Positions 35,694-44,441 of a DNA stretch of 64,000 bases are shown one piece after another. The position numbers and the translations under genes were made by a program. The stretch lies in assembly GCA_016715115.1 (NCBI GenBank), contig JADKBM010000004.1, positions 806,001 to 870,000 on the forward strand, given 5' to 3'. The DNA is from Acidobacteriota bacterium (GTDB lineage Bacteria > Acidobacteriota > Blastocatellia > Pyrinomonadales > Pyrinomonadaceae). Below the pieces are notes generated by a model. It was given only the letters and a program-made list of their open reading frames with translations, had not been told where the DNA came from and made no database searches. The first letter of the stretch is position 1. Each line of letters starts with the position of its first letter.

Positions 35694-36776
35694 ATGACGA
35701 AAAAGGTTTATAACTTCAGCGCCGGGCCGGCGATCATTCCGCGGGAAGTTCTCGAGATCGCGCAGCGCGAACTGATCTCGTTTGAAGGCATCGGAATGAG
35801 CGTGATGGAGATCAGCCATCGCTCGAAGACGTTCGCGGGCGTGCTCCATCGCGCCGAATCGGGAATCAGAAACCTTCTTGACGTGCCCGACAATTACCGC
35901 ATTTTGTTTCTGCAAGGCGGTGCGTCTTTGCAGTTTTCGATGATCCCGATGAACTTTCTCAAAGGATCGGCCGATTACATCGTGACCGGCGCGTGGGGGA
36001 AGAAGGCGGTCAAAGAGGCGCGCAAGTGCGGGAATGTGAACGTCATCTGCACGACGGAACCGACGGGCTTTCGTTCGGTCCCGTCGCCCGAAGAACTCAG
36101 CTTTTCGCCCGGCGCGGACTATGTTCATTACTGTTCGAACGAAACGATCGACGGCGTCGAATTCAAGTATGACCTCGACGCCGGCGGCATTCCGGTTGTT
36201 TGCGACGCGTCGTCGAATATCCTCTCGAAGCCGATCGATATAGAGAAATACGCGATTGTTTACGCCGGCGCGCAGAAGAACATCGGTCCCTCGGGCGTGA
36301 CATTGGTGATCATCCGCGACGATCTCCTCGAACGCGTCCCGGAAAATCAGCATTCGATGCTCGATTACCGCGCGCTGGCGGCGAACGATTCAATGCTCAA
36401 CACGCCGAACACCTGGGGAATCTACTTGATCAGTTTGGTTTGCGACTGGCTTGAACGCCGCGGCGGCGTTGCCGGAATCGAGCGGTTGAACGAGGAGAAG
36501 GCTCGAATTTTGTATGACGCGATCGATTCGAGCGACGGGTTTTACAGCGGCCACGCCGAACGCGCGGCGCGCTCAGTGATGAACGTCACGTTTCGATTGC
36601 CGTCCGAAGAACTCGAATCTCGCTTCGTCGCCGAAGCGACCGCCGCCGGTTTCGCCGGCATCAAAGGCCACCGTTCCGTCGGCGGCATCCGCGCCTCGAT
36701 CTACAATGCCTTCCCGAAAGAAGGCGTTGAAAGATTCGTCGAATTTATGCGGAACTTCGAGCGGACTCCCGGTTGA
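35694..36776 (+). CDS. serC: Phosphoserine aminotransferase
   Basis: SerC converts 3-phosphohydroxypyruvate to phosphoserine in serine synthesis and also serves pyridoxal phosphate synthesis in some bacteria. The 360-residue fold-type I PLP enzyme shows NFSAGPAIIP at the N-terminus and the PLP lysine in YAGAQKNIGPSGVTLVI. The C-terminal GHRSVGGIRASIYNA is also typical. The ATG at 35694 gives the family start; an upstream frame reaches 35,631 without homology. The next gene converges with no gap. Confidence 0.95.
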   Translation: MTKKVYNFSAGPAIIPREVLEIAQRELISFEGIGMSVMEISHRSKTFAGVLHRAESGIRNLLDVPDNYRILFLQGGASLQFSMIPMNFLKGSADYIVTGAWGKKAVKEARKCGNVNVICTTEPTGFRSVPSPEELSFSPGADYVHYCSNETIDGVEFKYDLDAGGIPVVCDASSNILSKPIDIEKYAIVYAGAQKNIGPSGVTLVIIRDDLLERVPENQHSMLDYRALAANDSMLNTPNTWGIYLISLVCDWLERRGGVAGIERLNEEKARILYDAIDSSDGFYSGHAERAARSVMNVTFRLPSEELESRFVAEATAAGFAGIKGHRSVGGIRASIYNAFPKEGVERFVEFMRNFERTPG

Positions 36777-37337
36777 TCATTCGACAAAATAGATCACCAG
36801 GATCGCAACAAATCCCGTGGTGCCAATCGTCAGCCAAAGCAGACTAACGACGGTGGGAAGACGCCCCTCGGTCATCGTGGATCTTGCTTTCGCGGACTCG
36901 CTAATGCAGAATGGCACGTCATTTGAATGAAATGTCACCTCATTCAAACGATAGAATGCCTCGTAGGTATTCTCGAAGGTTGTCACACCGGGCAATCGTG
37001 CCTCGATTGATTTCAATTGAAGGCGTCGAAATCGAATGTACTCGCTATTGCGTATCTGAACTTTGTGCCAGACCCTTGAGACCGCGATTCCAAAAATCGA
37101 AAAGACAATTGCGGTCGCACCGAGATAATGAGTTGGCGCTTTTAGCGCCGTTAACGCGGCCAAGACCGTAAGTAGCAGTGTGTTTACATTGAGAAAAGTG
37201 GTGTTTCGATGTTGACGCAAAATGTCATCGTGCTGCCAAAGGGTTAGATTTGCCTGATATTCGGCGATCAACAACGAAGTATCAGCCGCAACTTCAAGGA
37301 CTGGTGGTTCAGATGCATTCTTCACTTTTCGTGGCAT
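36777..37337 (-). CDS. Membrane protein of unknown function (3 TM)
   Basis: The 186-residue protein has two adjacent transmembrane helices (about residues 50-66 and 70-90) and one at the C-terminus (about 163-184). They are separated by a soluble helical segment with many charged residues. The start LTLWQHDDILRQHRNTTFLN is a pattern I have seen in uncharacterised 2TM proteins, but I cannot name a family. The base composition is more AT-rich than serC next door and codon use is less biased, hinting at acquisition. It converges with serC, stop to stop. Confidence 0.65.
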   Translation of the reverse strand: MPRKVKNASEPPVLEVAADTSLLIAEYQANLTLWQHDDILRQHRNTTFLNVNTLLLTVLAALTALKAPTHYLGATAIVFSIFGIAVSRVWHKVQIRNSEYIRFRRLQLKSIEARLPGVTTFENTYEAFYRLNEVTFHSNDVPFCISESAKARSTMTEGRLPTVVSLLWLTIGTTGFVAILVIYFVE

Positions 37338-37454
37338 ATTCTCCCTCGCCCCAATTAGAAACTGATGGCAATCGACGGAATTCGAAGGTCACTCCAAAAT
37401 GGGAAAGCGGCGCCCGAACATAAGATCTGACGCACTCAATCCCCAATTCTCAAA

Positions 37455-38150
37455 TCAAGACGCCTGATTCGCGTAATAAATCTCTTCATACGGCTGGAGC
37501 ACGACCCATCCCTGGCCTTGGAACGCAAGCTGGAACGATTCGCCGGAACCGCGCCCGAAAAAGGTCTTGAGCGAGATGTCGGTCTTGATCGTCGGCTGCA
37601 GATTGCCCGACCACGCGACGGTCGCGTTCGGGTCGGTGAAAACCGGATACTCGGGCGTGACGACGAGCGTGATCGGATCGAAATGCGTCGTGATCGCGAC
37701 CATTCCCGTGCCGCCGAGCTGCATATTGAACAAACCGCCCGCAGCCATTCCGGCAACGCGGCGCATCATTTTGATGTCCCATTGAATGGCGTCTTCGAAC
37801 GCAAGAATGTTGTTGCCGTTGACGTAGAACATCTCGTTCTGAAGATTCAGGATGCGCACCTTCTTTCCGCTTTCGGCGAAATAAACGCGGCCTTGCCCTT
37901 CGGCCTTCATCATCGGCGTCGATTCGCCCGAGACGGCCTTTTTCAGAAATTTTCCGATCCCGCCTTCGAGCACGCCTTCGCGTTCGAATTTGACGTTCCC
38001 CATATAGCCGATCATCGAGCCGAGCTTCGCCCAGACGCGACCGTTGAGATTAACCTCAAGAAGATAAGGATTTTCGAGTTCGAAAAACTCGCGTTTGCTT
38101 TCCTGCTGCGCCGTTTGCTGCAGAAAACTCTGCATCGTGTATTTTGACAT
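37455..38150 (-). CDS. AIM24 family protein
   Basis: The 231-residue protein is Gly-rich and beta-rich, as in the AIM24/TIGR00266 family (MIGYMGNVKFEREG, MMKAEGQGRVYFAESG, GSGESFQLAFQGQGWVVLQP). Homologs adopt a trimeric beta-roll; in yeast mitochondria AIM24 influences MICOS, and the bacterial role is unknown. There is no signal peptide. The start MSKYTMQSFLQQ at 38150 has no strong Shine-Dalgarno. It is flanked by unrelated genes, so context does not add a function. Confidence 0.88.
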   Translation of the reverse strand: MSKYTMQSFLQQTAQQESKREFFELENPYLLEVNLNGRVWAKLGSMIGYMGNVKFEREGVLEGGIGKFLKKAVSGESTPMMKAEGQGRVYFAESGKKVRILNLQNEMFYVNGNNILAFEDAIQWDIKMMRRVAGMAAGGLFNMQLGGTGMVAITTHFDPITLVVTPEYPVFTDPNATVAWSGNLQPTIKTDISLKTFFGRGSGESFQLAFQGQGWVVLQPYEEIYYANQAS

Positions 38151-38239
38151 TCTCTTTTTACTCCGTTTTGTTTTTCTATAATAACGCCGGGTCAGTCTCT
38201 CATCTCAAGCTTTCGACCCAAGCGGTCGAAGTGAAAGCT

Positions 38240-39628
38240 TCAAGCGACCAGCATCAAACAATCAATCAATTCAGCTACCTCGCCGTGACCCACCGTTCGA
38301 AGATCGATGGCGACGTTTCCATCAACTATTCTCGTGATGACCGGCGGATCTGACAAGCGCAACCGTTCCTCAAATCTCGCCGCCGAAAGCCGCGAATGTT
38401 CGAGCGCGATGAGAGCCGTTTCGGGTTGCACGGCCGGGGCCGAGCCGCCGCCGATAACCGAATGGCCGGGAATTACAGTCGCTTTCATTATGGTTGACGC
38501 GTTCAGGCGCGCAGCGAAGTCGGCGGCCCGCGCTTCAAGATCTTCCTTCCTCGACGAAAGCATTCGCAATACCGGAATTTCGTCGAGCGGTTCGCGACGG
38601 TACGCTTCGAGCGTCGCTTCGAGCGCGGCGTAGGCAAGTTTGTCCACGCGGAGTGCTCGATACAACGGATGCTTTCGGATGCGCTCGATGACATCGCTGC
38701 GGCCGACGATCAACCCGGATTGAACCCCGCCGAGCAATTTGTCGCCGCTGAAGGTAACAACGTCCGCACCTGCGGCGATCGAGACGGGGATCACCGGTTC
38801 GTCACGCAGACCAAATTCGCCGAGATCGAACAATGCCCCTGATCCGGCGTCTTCGAATAGAACCAATCCGTTGCGATGCGCGAGTTCGGCGAGTTCTGAA
38901 AGCTCGGGCGCGGCGGTGAATCCGACGATCCGGTAGTTTGACGGGTGAACCTTGAGGATCAAACGCGTTCCGTCATTGATCGCGCGTTCGTAATCGGCGA
39001 GCTTCGTGCGGTTGGTCGTGCCGACTTCCCTGAGAACTGCGCCGGATTCGGTCAGAACGTCCGGAACGCGAAAGTCGCCGCCGATCTCGACGAGTTCGCC
39101 GCGCGAGATGACGACCTCGCCGCCGCAGGCCAGTACGCGCAGGACAAGAAACGCGGCGGCGGCGCAGTTGTTGACGATCAAGGCGGATTCAGCCCCGGTC
39201 AGTTCGGCCAGCAGGCACTCGGCACGCGCGCCGCGTTTTCCGCGCCGGCCGGTTTCCAGGCTGTATTCGAGATTGCAGTAACCTGACGCATTTGAAATCG
39301 CTTGCCGGGCGGCCTCAGACAACGGCGCGCGGCCGAGGTTCGTGTGAATGACGACGCCGGACGCGTTGATGACACGCTTCGATCCGGTTCCAAGTTCTTT
39401 TCGCCAAAAGGTTTCAAGACGTCGCTCAGATTCTTCCAGGAGCGATTCGCGGCTCGCACCCGAGAAAGCGCCGTCGCGGAGGTCACGCCTAACCGAGTCC
39501 GTCACGGCACGCGCCAGCACAGTCAGATGTTTGGCACCCGTTGAACGCAAAATCGAGTTCGCGGTTTCGGTGCGGAGAACTGAGTCGACCGGCGGAACCA
39601 TCGCCAGTCTTTCCTGTTCGGTTTCCAT
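38240..39628 (-). CDS. selA: L-seryl-tRNA(Sec) selenium transferase
   Basis: SelA converts seryl-tRNA(Sec) to selenocysteinyl-tRNA using selenophosphate. The 462-residue PLP enzyme has the N-terminal tRNA-binding helical part, SGVVIHTNLGRAPLSEAA, the VGTTNRTKLADYE segment and the PLP lysine in TFSGDKLLGGVQSGLIVG near residue 296 (E. coli K295). Its presence implies that this organism makes selenoproteins. selB, selD and tRNA(Sec) are not in this window, although selAB usually sit together. Confidence 0.93.
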   Translation of the reverse strand: METEQERLAMVPPVDSVLRTETANSILRSTGAKHLTVLARAVTDSVRRDLRDGAFSGASRESLLEESERRLETFWRKELGTGSKRVINASGVVIHTNLGRAPLSEAARQAISNASGYCNLEYSLETGRRGKRGARAECLLAELTGAESALIVNNCAAAAFLVLRVLACGGEVVISRGELVEIGGDFRVPDVLTESGAVLREVGTTNRTKLADYERAINDGTRLILKVHPSNYRIVGFTAAPELSELAELAHRNGLVLFEDAGSGALFDLGEFGLRDEPVIPVSIAAGADVVTFSGDKLLGGVQSGLIVGRSDVIERIRKHPLYRALRVDKLAYAALEATLEAYRREPLDEIPVLRMLSSRKEDLEARAADFAARLNASTIMKATVIPGHSVIGGGSAPAVQPETALIALEHSRLSAARFEERLRLSDPPVITRIVDGNVAIDLRTVGHGEVAELIDCLMLVA

Positions 39629-39833
39629 TCAGCCATTCTAGCCGATGAGGCGGTTGAGCGGAAGAGCTTTAACGGCTTCGGACGAACTGCGCCTTTCGGT
39701 TTCGGCCACCCGTAATCAAAGCCCTACGCTTTTTCAGCGAAGCGGGCGAGAAAAGTTAGGAACAACCTGCCGTTTAGCAGTTTTTATTAGAAGGCGGTTC
39801 ATCCGCGGACTTCATTCCCTACCAATCAACAAA

Positions 39834-40151
39834 ATGGCGATCCTAGGAAACAAACTCAGCCGGCAGACGGCGACGAAACAGGAAGACTCGGCGTTGCTCG
39901 ATCAACAACTCGCGCGACTCGAAGAAGATATCCGCAAACTCAAGATCGATTTTGACATCTTCTTCAACGGCTCGACCAAACGTCCGCCGCTCGAGGCCCG
40001 CGGCCGCGTCGAGGCGAATCTCAAGCGGATCAGCGACAACCGCAATCTGACATACGCGCAACGTTATTTTTTCAACACGCTGATGTCGCGCTTTACCTCT
40101 TATCGTGAACTTTGGCGGCGGATCCTCAAGAAACGAGGCGAGGAGATCTGA
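39834..40151 (+). CDS. Small coiled-coil protein of unknown function
   Basis: The 105-residue protein is highly charged: a predicted coiled coil (LLDQQLARLEEDIRKLKIDF) is followed by FFNGSTKRPP and a basic helical end (LMSRFTSYRELWRRILKKRG). I chose the ATG at 39834 because regular codon use begins there; the 200 bp before it carry none. I do not recognise a named family. A bidirectional terminator follows 11 bp after the stop. Confidence 0.65.
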   Translation: MAILGNKLSRQTATKQEDSALLDQQLARLEEDIRKLKIDFDIFFNGSTKRPPLEARGRVEANLKRISDNRNLTYAQRYFFNTLMSRFTSYRELWRRILKKRGEEI

Positions 40152-40162
40152 ATTCGAGCCGC

Positions 40163-40187
40163 AAAAAAGCGGCCCCAAAAGCCGCTT
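40163..40187. terminator. Bidirectional terminator between the coiled-coil gene and csp
   Basis: Stem AAGCGGC (40167-40173) with GCCGCTT (40181-40187) and a 7-nt loop. On the minus strand the stem is followed by TTTTGC, giving a good terminator for the cold-shock gene. On the plus strand it follows the small coiled-coil gene, with a weaker T-run. Confidence 0.75.
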
Positions 40188-40226
40188 TCCTCGTCGATGT
40201 AAAAACCGTCGAAAAATGATCTAACG

Positions 40227-40439
40227 TCAAACTTTCATTACGTTTTCTGCCTGCGGCCCTTTCGGTCCGTTCGTAACTTCAAACTCGACTTCCTGCCCTT
40301 GCGCCAAGGTCTTATAGCCGTCGCCGGAAATCGCGCTGTAATGCACGAAAATATCCTGTTCGCCGGGTTTTTCAATAAAACCATAGCCCTTTGCGTTGTT
40401 AAACCACTTAACTTTTCCGATCGTTTTTGACATATCCAT
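40227..40439 (-). CDS. cspA: Cold-shock domain protein
   Basis: The 70-residue single cold-shock domain binds single-stranded nucleic acid. RNP1 reads KGYGFIEK and RNP2 reads DIFVHYSAI. The start MDMSKTIGKVKWF at 40439 is chosen because a full AGGAGG lies 5 nt upstream; the second ATG (40433) is too far from it. The upstream region is AT-rich and long enough for the structured leader typical of csp mRNAs. No other gene shares the transcript. Confidence 0.94.
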   Translation of the reverse strand: MDMSKTIGKVKWFNNAKGYGFIEKPGEQDIFVHYSAISGDGYKTLAQGQEVEFEVTNGPKGPQAENVMKV

Positions 40440-40772
40440 CAATTCCTCCTGCAAACTTCAGTGAATTCAGTTTTTTTGAATCTCTCGATTCGCTTCCTAT
40501 CAATTCTTGGCCGCAAGCGTTTCATTAATAAACACAGGCAATTGAACAAAAATCCGCGTTTCTCAAGGGCAAACTACCTTGATGAATCTGGATTCACAGA
40601 AATGTTTCGAAAAACCATTTCCAAATTAGTCGAAAACCTTAAAATGCAAGATTTTTGGGGATTAATTATGTGTTGTTTTTTGATAGAACGTCCGAGAATT
40701 TAACCAAAATCGGATTTAATGTCAAGACACTTCATAAGCATTCTGGAAATTTGTTACAAAATCATAACAAAA
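40440..40772. other. AT-rich divergent intergenic region (csp leader side)
   Basis: About 330 bp without a credible gene separate csp from the promoter of the dioxygenase gene. The region is clearly more AT-rich than the surroundings. The csp promoter and a long 5' leader are expected here on the minus strand, but no box could be assigned with confidence. Confidence 0.45.
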
Positions 40773-40801
40773 TTGACATAACGGGCTTTGTGGACGATTA
40801 T
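40773..40801 (+). promoter_or_regulatory. Sigma70-like promoter for the tryptophan dioxygenase gene
   Basis: TTGACA at 40773-40778, a 17-bp spacer and GATTAT at 40796-40801, about 84 bp before the ATG at 40885. The -35 box is consensus, the -10 box partial. Confidence 0.6.
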
Positions 40802-40884
40802 TGGACTGATTTTGCGGGCGGTTTTTGGCGGACGTTTGGCGCCATCGACGGAAGGTGTTCTTACCACCCGCTGCCATTTGACCT

Positions 40885-41664
40885 ATGACTGAATACGGAA
40901 AAAATCCCGCGCTCTCATACAACAAATACCTGAAGGTTCCGGAACTGATCGACTTGCAAGAGACGCTCTCGGAACCGACCAGCCACGACGAATTGCTGTT
41001 CATCATTATTCATCAGACCTACGAGCTCTGGTTCAAACAGATTCTCCACGAAGTCGATGCGACGCTCGGATGGCTTGGCGAAGGGCGTATGTTCCGCGCA
41101 AATCACTCGCTCAAAGCCGTGACGTCGATCGAGAAGATAATGGTCTCGCAGATCCATATTCTCGAATCGATGGCGCAGATCGGATTTCTCGAGTTTCGCG
41201 ATCGACTCAATCCGGCAAGCGGATTTCAGTCTATGCAATTTCGGGAATTGGAGTTTTCTTCGGGCGCGAAGGACGAGAAAATCCTGAAGTTCTTTGAATT
41301 TGACGAGTTCGCCCACAAACGGCTCGAGAAGCGCTACAACACGCCGTCGCTCGCGGATGCATTCTGGGAACTACTGAAACGCAACGGTTTCGCGGTCTCG
41401 ACGGACGACGATCGAGTCGCGTCGATCGTTCAGATATTGAGAAAACCCGAAACCTATCCGGACCTTTTCAATATGCAGGACCTGTTGATCGATCACGACG
41501 AGAATATCGCACTGTGGCGCTATCATCACGTGCTGATGGTCGAGAGAATGCTGGGAATGAAACGCGGCACCGGCGGTTCCGAAGGCGCGGGCTATTTGCG
41601 GACGACGCTCTCGAAGAAGTTTTTCCCCGAGATATGGGAGGCGCGAACGCACCTCGAATTGTAG
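40885..41664 (+). CDS. kynA: Tryptophan 2,3-dioxygenase
   Basis: This heme enzyme opens the indole ring of L-tryptophan to N-formylkynurenine, the first step of the kynurenine route. The 259 residues show YNKYLKVPELIDLQ, DELLFIIIHQTYELWFKQ (substrate pocket), GFQSMQFRELEF, and the heme-ligand region RYHHVLMVERMLGMKRGTGG near residue 213. The rest of the kynurenine pathway is not nearby. The gene appears monocistronic; the next gene, murA, converges 7 bp after its stop. Confidence 0.95.
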   Translation: MTEYGKNPALSYNKYLKVPELIDLQETLSEPTSHDELLFIIIHQTYELWFKQILHEVDATLGWLGEGRMFRANHSLKAVTSIEKIMVSQIHILESMAQIGFLEFRDRLNPASGFQSMQFRELEFSSGAKDEKILKFFEFDEFAHKRLEKRYNTPSLADAFWELLKRNGFAVSTDDDRVASIVQILRKPETYPDLFNMQDLLIDHDENIALWRYHHVLMVERMLGMKRGTGGSEGAGYLRTTLSKKFFPEIWEARTHLEL

Positions 41665-41671
41665 ACGAAGA

Positions 41672-42943
41672 TCAGTGAGTGATCCGTTCGATGTCGGCGC
41701 CGATAGACTGCAGTTTCTTGACGATCGTTTCATAGCCGCGGTCGATGTGATAAACGCGGTCAATGACCGTTTCGCTATCGGCCGCGAGTCCGGCGAGGAC
41801 GAGTGACGCCGACGCGCGCAGGTCCGACGCCAAAACCGGCGCTCCCGATAGCTGAGTCTTGCCGTGAACCGTCGCCGTATTCCCCGAGATCTCGATTCGC
41901 GCGCCCATTCTGATGAGCTCCGACGCGTGCATAAAGCGATTTTCGAAAATCGTTTCCTTGATAACGGAAGTGCCTTCGGCCTGCGTCATCAAGGCCATAT
42001 ACTGTGCCTGCATATCGGTCGGAAAGAGCGGATGCGGCTCAGTGGTAACGCCTTTTGAGGTGAGTCCCGCGGGACCGACCTTGACGTGCAGCGTGCTTTG
42101 GTTGAGTTCTTCGATGACGACTCCGGCATCTCGAAGTTTGTCGATCACGGCCGTTAAATGATCCGGACGACAGTTTTTGATCTCGATCTCGCCGCCGCTT
42201 ATCGCCGCGGCAACAATGAATGTTCCGGCTTCAATTCGGTCCGGAATGATCGTGTGCTCGGCGCCTCCGAGATGTTCGACGCCTTCGATCTCGATCGTCG
42301 GCGTTCCCGCGCCTTTGATCCGCGCGCCCATTTTGTTGAGAAGTTCCGCGAGATCGTCGATCTCCGGTTCGCACGCGGCGTTCTTGATAACGGTCTTGCC
42401 GCGCGCCAGGCTCGCGGCCATCATTACGTTCTCGGTCCCGGTGACGGTGACCTTTTCAAAATCGACTGCGGCTCCGATCAAGCGTCCGCCTTCGGGCGCA
42501 CGCGCGACTACGTTTCCGGCCTCGAGCGAGACGATCGCCCCGAGAACTTCAAAAGCCTTCAGGTGGAGATCGATCGGACGCGTGCCGATCGCACAACCGC
42601 CCGGCAGGGAAACCTTTGCCTTGCCGAACCGCGCCAGTAAAGGTCCGAGCGCAAGAACGCTGGCACGCATCGTTTTGACGAGTTCGTACGGCGCTTCGAA
42701 GGTTTCGATGTTCCGTGCCGTGACCTTATGGGTCCGGAGTTCGGGCGTCAAAGCGGTCGCCCCGAGGTCTTCAAGCAGACGGCGCTGCGTGATCAGGTCC
42801 TTAACATAAGGCACGTTATGCAGAATCACTGTCTCCGCCGTCAATAGCGTCGCCGCCAAACAAGGCAGCGCCGAATTCTTCGCGCCGCTGATCTCGATCT
42901 TTCCGTGAAGCGGTTTCCCGCCGCGAATCAAAAATTTATCCAT
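41672..42943 (-). CDS. murA: UDP-N-acetylglucosamine 1-carboxyvinyltransferase
   Basis: MurA carries out the first committed step of peptidoglycan synthesis, adding enolpyruvate to UDP-GlcNAc. The 423-residue protein starts with the typical IRGGKPLHGKIEISGAKN. The active-site Cys lies in PGGCAIGTRPIDLHLKAFE at about residue 116, so the enzyme is of the fosfomycin-sensitive Cys type. TTEPHPLFPTDMQAQYMA and ENRFMHASELIRMGA are also present. No operon partners. Confidence 0.95.
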   Translation of the reverse strand: MDKFLIRGGKPLHGKIEISGAKNSALPCLAATLLTAETVILHNVPYVKDLITQRRLLEDLGATALTPELRTHKVTARNIETFEAPYELVKTMRASVLALGPLLARFGKAKVSLPGGCAIGTRPIDLHLKAFEVLGAIVSLEAGNVVARAPEGGRLIGAAVDFEKVTVTGTENVMMAASLARGKTVIKNAACEPEIDDLAELLNKMGARIKGAGTPTIEIEGVEHLGGAEHTIIPDRIEAGTFIVAAAISGGEIEIKNCRPDHLTAVIDKLRDAGVVIEELNQSTLHVKVGPAGLTSKGVTTEPHPLFPTDMQAQYMALMTQAEGTSVIKETIFENRFMHASELIRMGARIEISGNTATVHGKTQLSGAPVLASDLRASASLVLAGLAADSETVIDRVYHIDRGYETIVKKLQSIGADIERITH

Positions 42944-42989
42944 AAAAGTGATTTAACGAATTTTTATAGAAGCAAGTAGCAAATCTTAT

Positions 42990-43435
42990 CACTGGATGGC
43001 GGAAAAATGGAAAAGAGGCGAGGTGAAAAAAGCAGAAAGGTGGAGTTTGCACGCGAATTCCCGATACCGGAGCTCTGAAAAACCTGCTTGACCGCGGTTT
43101 CGACACGGTTTCCAGAAGTCAGCCCAATTCGGAAGAAGGCGGTTTCGGAGTAGTTGAAAGCGGATGATTGATAGTTGATAGTGCCCAATTGAACACAGAT
43201 CGGATTTCAAATCCTCGATATCCCGTCTATCTGTGTTAATCCGCGAAAGAAGGACGATCCAATTCCTTCGGCCGGGTCTTTCAAAGCTCCCGATAATTGA
43301 GTCCCCAGAATCTGCCAAAGATTCATTCTCCACAGCTTTCGCTTCACTCAGCGGTTGAGAAGCCGTTTCGCCGCGAATCGCGGACAACTTTTCACCCTTC
43401 CACTTTTCCATTTTTCCGCTTTGCTGAGGCAAAAT
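42990..43435. repeat. Inverted repeat pair in the murA-SDR gap
   Basis: The 500-bp gap between murA and the SDR gene has no supported CDS. GGCGGAAAAATGGAAAAG with GGTGAAAAAA (about 42,998-43,031) is the reverse complement type of TTTTCACCCTTCCACTTTTC with CATTTTTCCGC (about 43,388-43,420). Inside lies a second pair, AACACAGATCGGAT near 43,193 and ATCTGTGTTAATCCG near 43,233. Such nested arms could form a large cruciform or RNA hairpin. Confidence 0.6.
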
Positions 43436-43441
43436 ACTCGT

Positions 43442-44218
43442 ATGATCGACAAAGTAGCAATTATCTCAGGCAGCACCGCAGGAATCGGATTGGCGATCGC
43501 CAAATCGCTCGCGAGAGCAGGCGCAAGCGTCGTCATCAACGGACGCACGGCCGAACGCTTGAAGTCAGCCGAGGCCGAGATCGAATCCTTCGGCGGAAAG
43601 GTTCTCGGAATTCAGGCCGATGCCCGCGAGGAAATGGAAATAGGCCGCATCGTCAAGGAATCCGTCGAGTACTTCGGCCGTGTCGATATTCTCGTCAACA
43701 ACGCCGCGACCGTCGGCGTCGGCTATTCGGTCGAGAATATGCCGGTCGAGGTTTGGGACGATGTGATCTACACCAATCTCCGCGCCGTGTTTCTGTTCTG
43801 CAAGGCGGCGATCCCGTTCATCAAGGAGAGCAACGGCGGCCGGATCATCAATATCGGCGGACTTTCGGGCAAGAACCCGCTACCGTTCGCCGCGGCCGAT
43901 TCGAGCGCGAAAGCGGCCATCCTCGCGCTCACGCGGGTGCTCGCGGCCGAGCTCGGATTCTTTAACGTGACGGTCAATACCGTGATACCGGGATTCCAGC
44001 CCGACACCGAAACCGGCGCCGCGTTCAACGAAAAGCTCGCCGAAGCGTTTATGATCACACCGGAAGAATCGATCTCGGCAACTCGTTCGCGGACACTCCT
44101 CAAGCGTTTCGAAACGCTTGAGGAGATCGCCGAAACGGTTCGATTTCTTTGTTCCGACGCCGGCGGCGCTATCACCGGTCAGAACCTGAACGTCAATTGC
44201 GGACTCGCAACGCATTAG
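43442..44218 (+). CDS. Short-chain dehydrogenase/reductase-like protein, catalytic Tyr missing
   Basis: The 258-residue Rossmann protein has SGSTAGIGLAIAKSLARAG (NAD(P) binding), NNAATVG and the C-terminal PGF and GGAITGQNLNVNCG segments of classical SDRs. The usual YxxxK catalytic pair reads D153-S-S-A-K157, so the catalytic Tyr is replaced by Asp. The Ser of the active site is preserved in GGLSG. It may be inactive, or use a different mechanism, or bind cofactor only. The start at 43442 fits the family. Four bp later comes a ferredoxin-like gene, then DHFR; the three form one operon. Confidence 0.85.
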   Translation: MIDKVAIISGSTAGIGLAIAKSLARAGASVVINGRTAERLKSAEAEIESFGGKVLGIQADAREEMEIGRIVKESVEYFGRVDILVNNAATVGVGYSVENMPVEVWDDVIYTNLRAVFLFCKAAIPFIKESNGGRIINIGGLSGKNPLPFAAADSSAKAAILALTRVLAAELGFFNVTVNTVIPGFQPDTETGAAFNEKLAEAFMITPEESISATRSRTLLKRFETLEEIAETVRFLCSDAGGAITGQNLNVNCGLATH

Positions 44219-44222
44219 TTTT

Positions 44223-44441
44223 ATGAGCAAGAAACACGAGTTTTCAAACGGTGAAGTAACCGTCATCTGGCAGCCTGACATCTGCACGCATTCGGGCAAT
44301 TGCGTCCGAAGTCTTGGTCAGGTTTTCAAACCTGGCGACCGACCGTGGGTCAAGACCGACGGCGCCTCGACGAATGAAATTGTCGAGGCCGTAGGCAAAT
44401 GTCCGTCCGGCGCCCTGACGACGCGGATGAACAACCAATGA
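44223..44441 (+). CDS. Small Fer4_19/YjdI-type iron-sulfur protein
   Basis: The 72-residue protein matches the short YjdI-like ferredoxin family: WQPDICTHSGNCVRSLGQVF, PWVKTDGA and VGKCPSGAL. The three visible cysteines (CTHSGNC and KCPSG) could hold a cluster with another ligand; the family is predicted to bind a [4Fe-4S] cluster. It starts 4 bp after the SDR stop and its stop overlaps the DHFR start (ATGA), so translation is coupled. Role as electron carrier to either neighbour is inference. Confidence 0.85.
   Translation: MSKKHEFSNGEVTVIWQPDICTHSGNCVRSLGQVFKPGDRPWVKTDGASTNEIVEAVGKCPSGALTTRMNNQ

Noticed and set aside
36777..37337. Antiphage effector of the 2TM/SLATT or Pycsar type
   Set aside because: The membrane layout is compatible, but there is no nucleotide cyclase or other defence gene next to it, and no family motif could be identified.
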